Shown: in pieces, positions 32,701-43,600 of the stretch
How positions within the stretch are numbered: position 1 is the stretch's first letter
How the letters are laid out: the number at the start of each line of letters is the position of its first letter
Translations under genes and position numbers: made by a program
Assembly: GCA_905221605.1 (NCBI GenBank)
Contig: CAJNDS010002668.1
Location: forward strand, 1,064,509-1,118,349
Length of the DNA stretch: 53,841 nt
Direction: 5' to 3'
DNA from: Symbiodinium natans
Taxonomy: Eukaryota; Sar; Dinophyceae; Suessiales; Symbiodiniaceae
Notes under the pieces: generated by a model
The model's database searches: none
Told to the model about the DNA's origin: nothing
What the model saw: only the letters and a program-made list of their open reading frames with translations

Positions 32701-35700
32701 CACAAGCCCTAAACGTTCTAGAAGCCCTAGATACACCCCCTAAATCCAGTGACATGCGTCGACGGCGAGGCCCGTGGCCCAAACCCTTTGAAGCCTACAT
32801 ACACCCTAAACCCTAAACCCCTTACGCCCGAAACCCTCTGGCTTAAGAAGTTCACGGGAAGGTGGCCCTGGATTCGGGCAGTGCCACACGCTCAGGGGCA
32901 GGTTTTGGCTTGAAGGGTTCAGGGGTTCAGGGTGTAGACCTGCACGGTTCGGGCTTTAAGGTTTAGGGTTCAGGGTGGTATCACAAGCTTACACGTGCCT
33001 TTTGGATTTGGGTTTGGGGGCAGCCAGGCTTTGCACGATTTGCACCTGAAACGGGTTGAGGAGTTCTAGCCCACAAGCATGAAGTTTCGAGGCCGTTCAT
33101 TCAAGACTCCGGAAGGCTGCGCCGCAACTCCGCGATTTTTTGCAGACCCATATCCCGAAGCCCCCGCCCCACCCCCCGCGCCCCCCCTGGAAAGACACCG
33201 TGGGCAAGTCCTCCAACCTTGACCTTTAACCACAAAACCTGGAAGCCCAAGCCCGACCGCCAAGCCTAGTTGTAGGGTTTTTTTGGGGTTCAACCGCTTG
33301 ACATAGCCAGGACCCAGAGTAAGCCCTTATTCCCCTTTTTTGTTCAGGTTTAGGTTCCCTCATAGCTCCTAAGCCAAAATGGGTACCCTTTTTCTCACAC
33401 TTGGGTCGACTAGTTCCGCCCGATGCACGATCCATGCCAGAAACTTCCCCTTGCAGAGCCCTTAGAACCCGAAATCTTGCGCCTTGAACCGCACTTCAAC
33501 CCAAGAGCCATACAGCCCTAAAGCCTAACACCCTAAGGCTCTAAGCTCCTAACACCCTAAATTTCGATAACCCTAAACTCTCAACCCCTAAGCCCCAAAC
33601 CCCAAACCCCAAGCCCTAAGCCCTAAACCCTAAGCCCTAAGCCCTAAGCCCTAAGCCCTAAGCCCTAAGCCCTAAGCCTCCTTCCACGGAGCTCTCCAAG
33701 GTTCCTCTCCTCGAGGCTGCCCTCGCCGAGTGCGAGCGCGAGGGCGCGGAGGGTGAGGCCGGGTGCGTGCTGGGGTTTTGAGGGTTTAGGGTTTAGGGCA
33801 TTGGGGTTTAGGGTTTAGGGTTCAGGGCCTTAGGGTTAAAGGCTTGTGGGTTTTGAGGGTTTAGGGCCTTGGGGCTTTAGGGTTTAGGGTTTATACAGGG
33901 AGGGGCTTCAGAAGGCTTAACTAGAAGAGGGCTTCAGAGGGTTTCGGGCTCGCCACACAACACCACCTCCAGAGAGAGAGGGACAGAGAGTCTCAATCCC
34001 ATCAGGGTCCGGGAGGATTCTGAAATTCTGTTCGCATGCTGTGGCATCAGAGCTCCGTGTTTGGGGTACGGGCAAACATTTCGGGTTCGTGAAAAAGGGC
34101 CTGAAGATTGTAGAAGTAAGTGGCGAAGACCCTGAACTCTAAACCCTAAACTCCAAACCCAAGGCCCTGCTAAACCCCTGAAATCTGAAAGCCTCCTAAA
34201 CCCCTAAATCTCCTTACCACAAACCCTTCAACCCCCGAACCCCTAACCCGTAGGCCCTTCAAAACCTAACCCCCTGAAGACCAGCTTGGTCATGAAGGGC
34301 CAAACCCTGAACCCTTAACCTTCAGGGCTCAAGCCCTAAACCCTGAACCCGAAACCTTGAGGGTTCAAACCCTCAACCCGAAACCCTAAACCCTAAACCC
34401 CTAACCCCTAACCCCTAACCCCAAAACCCGAAACCTTTGGGGACCCCCAGGTCAATCTGGACATCGCGCGGCGGCGCCTCATGACGATCAAGTCGGCGGC
34501 GGGGTCCCCCAGGTCGAGGCTGAGTCGCTATGGGGAGGTTTAGCGTTTAGGGTTTAGGGTTTGGGGTTTAGGGTTTAGGGTTTGGGGTTTAGGGCTATCC
34601 GGCGAGGGGTGGGGGGTGTTGGGACTTAGACAATATAATGTAGAAGGCACTTGCGTGTTGGGGGTGAATGTAAGTCATGGACCGTCCTGGCACCCCAGAC
34701 AGAAAGGAGTATACAGTATACTAGTAATGGACGCGGGGACCGGCTCAGACACGCGGAGCGATGAAATATACATATATATGCAAAAAACAGTGCTTTAGGC
34801 CACATGTCACGCTGCATTCGGGAGAGCCGAGCACAAGGGTGCGGGGCTGTGGATGAGTCTGCGGCATCTAACTTTGCCGGGCGCTGCGTTCGGGAGCACC
34901 CGGCGTAGAGAGAACGGGGTAGTGGACGAGCGCTGCTTCGTCTTCCACCCGCGGTTCTCAGCATCCTGCAGCTGCGTTCGGGAGGACCCGACGTAGAGGA
35001 GGCGGGGGGCTTGACCGGCAGGGCATGGTCTTGTTCCCGCGGTCTCCTGCACAGGGCCCCGGGGCCAGTCTTCTCACACGCTTGCATTTTTGTTTTGCGC
35101 ACCGCCCTCAGAAGTAGGATTGGGACGCAGCACGGTGAAGGCTACAGTACTTTCCCGGCGCACCCTCTTTCAACCCTGGAGCCCCGCCTTCCGGCTCTTC
35201 CGGGCCGAATGCGTGGCTTTGTTTGGGCCGTCTCTGCACTTCGTAGCCTGACTCGAGACGAAGTTCTTGGTCGGGTTTTGAGGATGCTGTGCAGTCATAG
35301 ACTACATATATATATATGTACATATATATATATATATATATTTATTTGTTTATATTTATATTTATATTTATATTTATATTTATATTTATATTTATATTTA
35401 TATATATCCACACACACACACACACACACACATGTCACGGCGATATCTACGAAGGAGGGCACAGCAAAGAGACAAAGATGGTTCACGAACTTTGCGCTTT
35501 ATGGACCTGAATAGGGAAGCCCTTGTATATGCCTTTTGTATCCTATACAAACCAAGGGCCCATACTTCAGAACCCTTTAAAGAAGGTAAGGTACCTTATT
35601 TAGGGACCGTGTAACTACCCGTAACAGCCCTTAGATGTAAGGCTAAAGACCTAGGGTTTCGGAGAATTGGAGCATAGAATGGTGAGCTGCTAACTTTAAG

Positions 35701-36478
35701 CTTATCTTAGGGTTTCGGGTAAAGGTTTAAGGTTTAGGGTAGAACATGTCCTCGCTATGTTGCTTATAGCTAGAACCTATGACTGACTGGCGTGCGCATA
35801 GGGCATAGGGATTGGGATTGGTTTAGGGCTCTCAGGATGGGATGTCAGGTTTAAGGCTTAAGCTTCCGCTGAGGGGTGCAGGCGAAGGTATACATTTTGT
35901 CCTTCATCTGGAAACTTCGTGCCCATAGCCCCCCTGCCCTGCATCAAATCCTCGACCCCCAAAGCCTACATCTAACGTTGCAACCCTCAACCCTGACCTG
36001 CCCCTTGAAGATCTTGCCACTCCGCTCCCCAGGCGTTCCGGATGAGGGAGGTGGCCCAGAACGCAGCAGCCAAGGCAGCCGGCAAGTGAAAGTGATGAGG
36101 GCTACTCAGGCTTTGGGCCCTTGGGGTGTGTGGCTTCTGACTGTGTAGGGCGTGGGCTTATAAGGAGCTGGACTTACCAGGGCCCTCTTGCAACATCAGC
36201 TTGGGGGTCATGAAGCCATCTGGAGTCTGCTGTGCAGAGCAGAGCCGTTTGGGCTTACAGCGGCTTACACGTCATTCAGAAGCCAGAAGTCACCTAAACC
36301 CTAAACTCCGGACCCTCAACCCCAAACCGAAGCCCGAAACTCAACGGGCCCGAAACCTAAGCCCTACGAAATCCCTAAACCCTAAACCCTAGACAACTCT
36401 TGAGAGCTTCGCAAGGCCCACGAGCCAGAAGAGACGCCAGATCAGCGGGCGGCCACGATGCTCCAGGCGCTGTGGGGG
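29743..36478 (+). CDS. Second helical-repeat protein gene, seven exons in phase
   Basis: Exons 29743-29790 ([16 protein letters not shown]), 30986-31038 ([17 protein letters not shown]), 32134-32212 ([19 protein letters not shown]), 33692-33748 ([19 protein letters not shown]), 34451-34498 ([16 protein letters not shown]), 36033-36081 ([16 protein letters not shown]) and 36405-36478 ([20 protein letters not shown], then ALWG) join without a frame break. Donors are GC, GA and one GT (32212). The product is alanine-, leucine- and arginine-rich and helical, of the same style as the 11-14 kb gene, which suggests relatives on either side of D2HGDH. Function, start and stop are not known. The exon at 30986 could instead end at a TGA (31049-31051), and the one at 36033 at a TGA (36087-36089). 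Confidence 0.66.
29820..29925 (+). repeat. Two-copy direct repeat, AT-rich
   Basis: Two copies about 53 bases apart share TTTGTTTACA and AACCCAAGAGGATATTT-like cores (first copy ACACCCAAGAGG). No coding frame. Confidence 0.8.
31075..31260 (+). repeat. TTTATAGGG variant array
   Basis: Nine-base variant of the telomere heptamer, about fifteen degenerate units, following the exon at 30986. Confidence 0.9.
31439..31575. mobile_element. Short element with complementary ends (copy 2)
   Basis: Ends TGCCCAGTA and TTACTGGGCA form an inverted repeat. The interior matches copies 1, 3 and 4 (CCCTTATTC, GGTTCCCTTA, GGGGCACCCTT) but has gained a G-run at about 31482-31507. Confidence 0.68.
33311..33407. 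mobile_element. Short element with complementary ends (copy 3)
   Basis: Begins GACCCAGAGT and ends CACTTGGGTC, an imperfect inverted repeat. The interior carries AAGCCCTTATTC, TTTAGGTTCCCT and GGGTACCC like copy 1. Confidence 0.62.
33596..33680 (-). repeat. CCCTAAG variant array
   Basis: About twelve units, mostly CCCTAAG, directly upstream of the exon at 33692. Confidence 0.94.
35305..35432. repeat. TA / TTTATA / CA compound microsatellite
   Basis: TA-rich run, then TTTATA units, then CA repeats. Similar cassettes occur at 3390-3890, 12008-12110, 39905-40000 and 51485-51655. Confidence 0.9.
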
Positions 36479-36719
36479 GCCTTCCTCAGCTTAGGGTTTA
36501 GGGTTTTGGGCTTAGGATGGCTTAGGGCTTGGGGTTTAGGGTCTACGGTTTACGGTTTAGGGTTTGGGGAAACTTAGTGCTCCAATCCTTTCAGGGTTTA
36601 GGGTTAACCGTTTGGGGCTTTGTGTTCTTAGACGTCGGTGTCCCCAGCACTTTCTGACAGCCTTCCCTTTTCAAAACAGAGCCGTCCGACCATCAAGGTT
36701 TACTTATGGCTGGCTTTCC

Positions 36720-36985
36720 AACATGAATCCGCTCTCCCTCTGTCTCTGTGTCTGTGTCTCTTTGTGTCTCTCTCTCTCTCTCTCTTTCTCTGTGTGTCTC
36801 TGTCTCTCTGTATGTTGTGTGGCTGTGTGTCTGTGTCTGTGTGTCTGCATGTGAATCTGTGTGTCGGCGTGTGTGTCTGTGTGTCTGTGGGTCTGTGGGT
36901 CTGCGTGTTCGTGTGTCTGCATGTTTGTGCGTCTGTGTGTCTGTGTGTCTGCGTGTCCGTGTGTCCGCGTGTTGCGTCGCGTTGC
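36720..36985 (+). repeat. TGTGTCTG-type microsatellite
   Basis: Alternating TGTGTCTC and TGTGTCTG words over about 260 bases, producing cysteine/valine frames on one strand and threonine/histidine frames on the other. Not a gene. Confidence 0.92.
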
Positions 36986-37550
36986 GTTGCGTGCACGGTC
37001 ACGAAGAAAGCCCCAAGGGCTTCCAGTACAGGTGAACTCTGCAGTTTCTCCAAGAGCACAGCGAGAAAAACCTACAAATCCTTTCCCGGCCCCACAGTTG
37101 GAGCTTGTACCTAACAATATTGATAATCCCCCCCCCCCCCCACTCCCGCCCCCTTCGAAATGAAAAACCAAAGCCTCGAATCCCGAAAACCACGATGCGC
37201 TAATGAAGCAGCCTTGAGCCCGAAACCGCAAGAAAGGAGTCTGTCCTAAAATTAGCCAATTCTAAGTAGTATACTAGGCACCACAAAAGGAGCCCTAGTT
37301 TCGGGAAGCTTGTGTGCCCGTCAGGCAGCTATCTGCCACGAGCCACTCGATGCCCGGTTGTTGCGCTTGGCCCTTCAGGAGGCCTGTTGTGGCATGACGG
37401 GGGTTTAGGTTTTATGCTAAGCCCCCGCCCCCCACCCCCTCCCCCCAAGACCTGTAGATACCTTAAATACCCTCGACTAAGACCACGCCACAGGAAGGTA
37501 GAGGCATAGAGAACCCTTCCCCCCCAGCACCCCCCCCCGACCCCCCCCAG

Positions 37551-40549
37551 GGTTGCGCCCAAACCCCTTCGATCTGGTGAGGCCCGAGTGGTGGGCCTGC
37601 AAAGCCCAGATGTCCAACGCGCCCAGGAGGGCAGGGCGGGGATGGCGTTTTGGAGGCTTAAGACGGTTTAGAGTCTAGAAAGGTTTTGGCCCCAGAGGCT
37701 TGCTTTCTTGGGGATTGAGGTGGGTGCTCAGGGTGTAGAAAGTTAGAGCCAAGGGTCTTGATTTAAACTTAGAGGGCTCCAAGTCTACGATCTTCTGGAG
37801 AGGAAGTGCAGGACTCCAGTCTGCACGGCTTGGAAGTTTGAGCGGCTGCTGCAAGTTCTTTGTTATTCTTTGTCGCAGAGGTGTGAGGTCTAACAGCGGT
37901 CTTGCATATGAGGGATACGAGGCTTCAGGGTTCTGTGGGTCCAATCGTCTGGGGGTGAGCCCTAAACTTTGGTACCAGAGCCGAAGTCCTCCACAGTTTT
38001 TGGGACCCAGTGCTCCAGAAATATAAAAAAACTGTACAAAACATGAGGCATCGACTTTCGGTCTTTGCGGATGTCACGATTAGATTCAGAAGTATGTGCG
38101 TGTAGATCGATCCAGCAGGCGTCCGAAATGTGAGGTTGTGGTTCGGGAAGTGTTTGCGAAGTTTTGGCCTGAACTTCAGGACAAGGGCTTCAATTGTTGG
38201 CGTTTTCGGGCTCAGGCGCATGACATTAGCTGACAACATGCCTGTGGAGTGCACAGCCCTTGCCGAAGGAAGTCCGTTGAGCGTGGCTAGCGAAGCGTCC
38301 CACGACCCAGTTAAGTGAGGTGTCAAAGCGAGTCGAGTGTTTGAATCCGAGCCGACGAACTCCCCTGTACACTGGATATAGAAGTGCCGCTTTCCTTCGC
38401 CATGGAGCAAAATGCCGCGAAGCCGCCGCCCACTTCTTTTTCTCGATCCTGGTACACGAGCCCCGGCTGCCTTAAGAGCTTAAGAAGTATTAGGCTTTAG
38501 GCTTTAGGCTTTAGGGTTTAGGGTTTAGGGTTTAGGGTTTAGGGTTTAGAGTGGGATTCCCCGAAAACATAAGACATACACCACCTCATATACATGACAA
38601 TGTCAGTATTGAGAAGGCAGAAGCTTTACCCTAAACCCTAAACCCTAAAGCCCTAAGCCCCGAAAGCAAAACGTAAAGGCCAAGAGTTTGGGAAGTTTAG
38701 GCTTTGGGGTTTTGTAACTTTAAAACAACCCCAAAAGGGTTTTTCAACGTTAAAACACCCCAAATGGGTTTGCTAACGTTAAAAAATCCCAAAATTTAGG
38801 GTTTGGGGTTTTGGGATTTAGTCAGTTGGGTCTCAGCAGTTTTCGATGTTTCGGCTTTAAGGGTGAGTTCAAAAGTTTAGTAGTTCTAAAACCCTAAACC
38901 CTATAAACCCTATAACCCCTATAACCCCTATAAACCCTAAAAACCCTACAAACCCTAAGCCCTAAATCCGAAAACCCTATAAACCCTAAGCCAGGAGGAG
39001 GGGGATTTGGGGCTCAAGAAGATGTAGGCAGGCCCTTGGGATATGTTTAAATTTTCCCTTATTGGTTTTTCTAAGAGGCTCATATTCAGGAACATTATTT
39101 AGGGTTTAGGGTTTAGGGTTTAGGGTTTAGGGTTTAGGGTTTAGGGTTTAGGGTTTAGGGTTTAGGGTTTAGGGTTTAGGGTTTAGGGTTTAGGGGGGCT
39201 CTAAGGGCCATCCTAGAGATGTTTCCTCCCGGCCTCCAAGGCGAGTCCACTCCAACCTCAGCAGCCTCTTGAATGTCCATCACCTGCCGCCAACCAAGGT
39301 GCCCTGGTAACCCTAATCCCGAAACCCGAAACCCGAAACCCTAAACCCTAAAGCCTAAACCCTAAACCCTAAACCCTAAACCCTAAACCCTAAACCCTAA
39401 ACCCTAAACCCTAAACCCTAAACCCTAAACCCTAAACCCTAAACCCTAAACCATCACCTGCCGCCAACCAAGGTACCCTGGTTACCCGAAGCCCCAAACC
39501 CTAAACCCTACAAACCCGATAAACCCTATGAACCCGATAAACCCTATCAACCCTATAAACCCTATAAGCCCTATAAACCCACTATAAACCCTATAAACAC
39601 TGGGCCTTGGGTTTCAAGTTTCAGGGCTTCGGTTGAGGTCGGAAGTGAGACCACCCAAGTGGGGCTTTACGATATCAGGCGTACCTGATAGGGGGATCCT
39701 GGTCTACATTTGCGGTCACCACCTTTTCGCAAACGCCTGAGTGAGTTCAGTCCAGATCCAGGACAAGCCTTCTGTCAGGCTCTTGGATGCCTAGGGTTTC
39801 AGACCTTTCTGCGAGTGACGTATGGTTTCATTCGGAAGCTCAAAGATAGGATTTGCTGGGGGGGCGGTCCCAGAAACCCTGCTCTAAGAACCAGCAAAGG
39901 AATTATAGATATGTGTATTATATATATATATATATTTATTTATTTTATTTATTTATTTATTTATACATATATACACATACACACACACACACACATGCAA
40001 TGAATGGGCCACCTTTTTGGGGGTTCTGAAGGTATGGCGTTTTAGGAATCCTGAAAAGTGGTGCCTTGGAATGTCACAACAGAGATGAACCTTTGCCCTA
40101 TGAGCCCAGGATTTAAGGACCGTTTCCTACTCTCAAATGCCGAGTGCAAAGCACCCACTAACTACCCCCAAGCCATAAACCCTATAGACCCTATCTCAGC
40201 AACCCCCTTAAACCCTAAGCCCTAAGCCCTGAACCCGAAAAGCCCTAAATGACCATGAACCCTAAACCCCAAACCCTAAACCCCCCAACGCCAACTCGAG
40301 CCCTGGTGCGAGGTGCTTGGCTCGGTGCTGAAGCGCGTGAAAAATCCAGGGCTGAGCAGCGGAGATCCTCCGAAGGCAGCAGCAGTCGATGGCTGCATGT
40401 GGCTGAGGGTTTTGAGGGTTTCAGGGGCCCCTAAGCCCTGAACCCTGAACCCTGAACCCTGAACCCTGAAGAACCCTGAACCCTAAACCCTAAACCCTAA
40501 ATCAATCGGGGCCCGACACTTCATGGTCAAGTCTCCCCACGCGACGAAG
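37551..40549 (+). CDS. Candidate 5' exons of the ABC transporter gene
   Basis: Three coding-like segments lie upstream of the first membrane helix: 37551-37618 (contains NPFDLVRPEWWACKAQ), 40301-40375 (PWCEVLGSVLKRVKNPGL) and about 40508-40549 (GARHFMVKSPHATK, ending AAG before GT). The last would join in phase to 40603 across a GT-AG intron of only 53 bases. They may form the N-terminal part before the first helix, but I cannot align them to the family, and the third lacks a clear AG acceptor. They could belong to a separate gene. Confidence 0.4.
38495..38550 (+). repeat. TTTAGGG array
   Basis: Three TTTAGGC variants, then five TTTAGGG units. No exon recognised between 37620 and 40300, a stretch of repeats and unassigned sequence. 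Confidence 0.93.
39098..39196 (+). repeat. TTTAGGG array inside a dispersed element
   Basis: Fourteen units. The flanks (39027-39075 and from 39197) resemble the sequence around 52737-52815, where the array is absent. Confidence 0.93.
39320..39452 (-). repeat. CCCTAAA array
   Basis: About eighteen units, preceded by CCCGAAA variants and followed by a repeat of the short word ATCACCTGCCGCCAACCAAG that also precedes the array (39279). Confidence 0.95.
40437..40500 (-). repeat. CCCTGAA then CCCTAAA array
   Basis: Six CCCTGAA units followed by CCCTAAA units, left of the coding-like segment at about 40508. Confidence 0.93.
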
Positions 40550-40602
40550 GTAGGCGCGCAGCATGAGCGTGCGCTCTTTTCGGGTCCTTGTGTCTTGCGC
40601 AG

Positions 40603-43600
40603 GCAACATGCAAAGCAGTGTTCACAGCCTTCTGGACGCTGCTCCTCGCCTTGATGGTGGCTGCTGCAGGGGCGCCCTCAAACTTAGCACACGAAACCCT
40701 TCACGGCCATCTGCTGATATGGGCATCTCCCAAAGTAGGGGTACCCCTTTTCTACCCCGAATAGAATAGAACCCCCTTAAACGGACCCCCTCTGGGAAAC
40801 CCCGGGCTTCAGTACGTCTAAGTTCTGTTCTCTTGCCCTGGGCATCAGCGGCGTTTGCTTAGAGAGGGTGAGGCAGTCATGGCCGGTCCTAGGCCCGGGG
40901 ATCCAATTTGGGTTTTGGGTTTGAGGGGAGCTCACGACCCTTGCAGGCGTCTAAACCACTAGAGAACTCCCCCCCCCTGCTTTTGGATGATTCACCAAGG
41001 TTCATCCCGTATTTCATTCACCGGCAAACAAGGCTCGCGCCTGCGTTGTGCAGCCAGGGAGGGTTTGAAAGTGCGCTAGAGCCGGTAGAGGTGCTTTCAG
41101 CTGCACTTCTCCAGACCTTTAGGGTTTAGGGTGTAGGGTTTAGGGTTTAGGGTTGAGGGTTTAGGGTTTAGGGTTTAGACCTTCTGTCCCCAAAGCCCTA
41201 AAAGCCCTAACCGGTTGCGGTTTGCTCCATGACCTCGGAGATCCTAACCGTTATGGTCAAGCAGGTGTCGGGCTTTTCTCCTCCTGAGCATCACAATGGT
41301 GTTCATGTACCTGGAGGCCTCCGTGGTGTTTTTTGTAGCTCAGTGCTGAAGGCTGGAGAAGCCACGACCAAGAGAGCTCAGCTCAGGGGCCCCTCAAACC
41401 CACCTATGCAAAGTTAGGGAGTAGGGTTTGGGGGTTCGGGTTCAGGGATCCGAAACCCGCGATAGGATTTGGGGCACACGGTCTGGAGATCCTCTTGTGG
41501 CCAATGTCACCGAGCGTTCGACCCCCACAAACTTCCCACCACAACCGGCAGTTCCTGAGCTCGAAGACGCTGTCCTTTCGTGATAGCCTCATGCTGAACT
41601 ATGCGAAACCTCAACAGTCCGAGTCATGAGGTGCCTACTCCAGCATAGCTGTCTGCGGGTTGTAGGCCCTAACCGATCCTCGCTGAAACGCAAAGCTCCA
41701 GATGTGGAGGGGAGGGGTGGGTGGGTGCTGTTGTTGCGTTTGTTCTTGGGTGCACAGGCCGCGAATTCATCACCCTTCTCCATCTGAACGACTATCAAGC
41801 CTAACACGCTGCTGGCATCTTGTTTCAAAGCCAGCGCCTCAAGTCTCTGGGTCCGCTTTCTGCAGGTGAGCACTGGCGTGGCAATCGCCGAACAGACCAA
41901 GGCACTTGACGAGGGCATAGGGATTCGGCTTTGTTCATTTTTCCACTCTTGAAGGGTTCGGCGGGGGAGACTGACGTAGTTTGCAAGGCAGGCCGAGTTC
42001 CATCATCTGCGATCACTGGTACCATAGTTATCCGAAATCCGAAGCCCCTAAACGCTGAACCCTGAACCCTAACCCGCAAAAACTCTGCGTAATGATCGTA
42101 CTCATAGTGTCCGGGCATGCACATCATTTCAAAATGGCATTGGTTGTAGCTCCCTCCCTCAACATCACCCATATCTCGACGTGCGCTCCCTTCCCGCCAA
42201 AAAGGAAACAAAAAAAATGACTAAACAAGTAGACATACGCAAACGCCCATACGCCCAGACAAGCTCTATAAAGCCATGCCATAAAATAAGCCCAAACCCA
42301 CGCATACCAATTGTTAGATGGGCGAAGAAGATCGGATTGAGCAGGATTGCAGGATGCCTTGGACCGGCCGGTCCCAGGATGCGACAGTCAGCAGAATTTA
42401 GGGTTTAGGGTTTAGGGTTTAGGGTTTAGGGTTTAGGGTTTAGGGTTTAGGGAATCCAGAACTGTAGAGATGGTCTACACCCCCCGCCAGAACCCGAAGC
42501 CTTGGGATTTTCCCCCTTATGCTAACAGCCCTTACTCGGGAGTATAGTACCGCCCCTGGTGTAATCCCTGTTGAGGAATGTTAGTATCAGGGGGAACACT
42601 AAACCCTCAACCCTAAACCCTTAACCCTTAACCCTAAACCCTAAACCCTTCCAGAGGAGCTGCAGAACGCGCTGGTATTGAAGCAGGAAGCTTTTTGGGA
42701 CGAGCTTACAAAGCTGGTCCGGAGCCTCAGCACTTAGGGTGTAGGGTTGAGGGTTGAGGGTTTAGGTTCTTGCACGGATTATAATCATGTCCGCCCAGGC
42801 GCTTAAGTTGTCATAGTTCAGCTTGTTCAGACGCAAACCTGAAGCCACATGCGCTTGGTGAGGACTTCGCAGAGTGCTGTTGCCAAGAATCTCACAATTA
42901 TAACCCTAAACCCTAAGCCCTAAGCATAGGGGCCATCGGGATTATGGGCTCACCCGAGAGTCGACTCATTCAGGGAGGTACCTCAACCCTGGATTTCCAG
43001 CTGGGGCACGGGCGCACCGGTGTTGGATTTGGGTACAGTTTATCGTGCAACCCCTTGAACAAGGAAGTTGCGCTAAGTAGTGGCCTGTGCTGTGGCCAAA
43101 GGGTGGAACTTCCAAGTACTGGTGTTTGGGATCACACTCGACATTCCGAGACCCTTAGAACCAAACACCGCAGACCCTAAATACTTCAAGCCCTTAACTC
43201 GAATTCGTTGCTCTCTAGACTACAGTCCTCGATCCCAATCCGTTCCAGCATTTCACAGTTCGCCTAGGTTTGGATCATCGCCAGGCCGCTCCTATGTTCT
43301 TCTGTTCCGGACGGTTGCTTACATAGATGTTGTGATTGGCTCATTCAAGGTTTGGTCCAGGGGTGGCATGTTTGTGACGCCTCTGCCTGCTGGGGCCATT
43401 GCTCATAACAATGCTTTCTCTTAGAATCGCAGAAGTTCTCAAAACCATTCCGCACGGGGCGCAACTGATGTCTCGAGTCCTCTTGCGTGTTTCGGATTTG
43501 TTGGGTGGCAGGCTGTGTACTTGCTTACGAGCCGAGCGTGAGTTTCTCACCTCAGGATTCTGATTTCAACCTAAGTTTCTTGCCAAGGTCAGAGAAGCTT

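Noticed and set aside
36638-37231. Overlapping open frames rich in cysteine/valine or threonine/histidine
   Set aside because: All derive from the TGTGTCTG microsatellite and are open on both strands.
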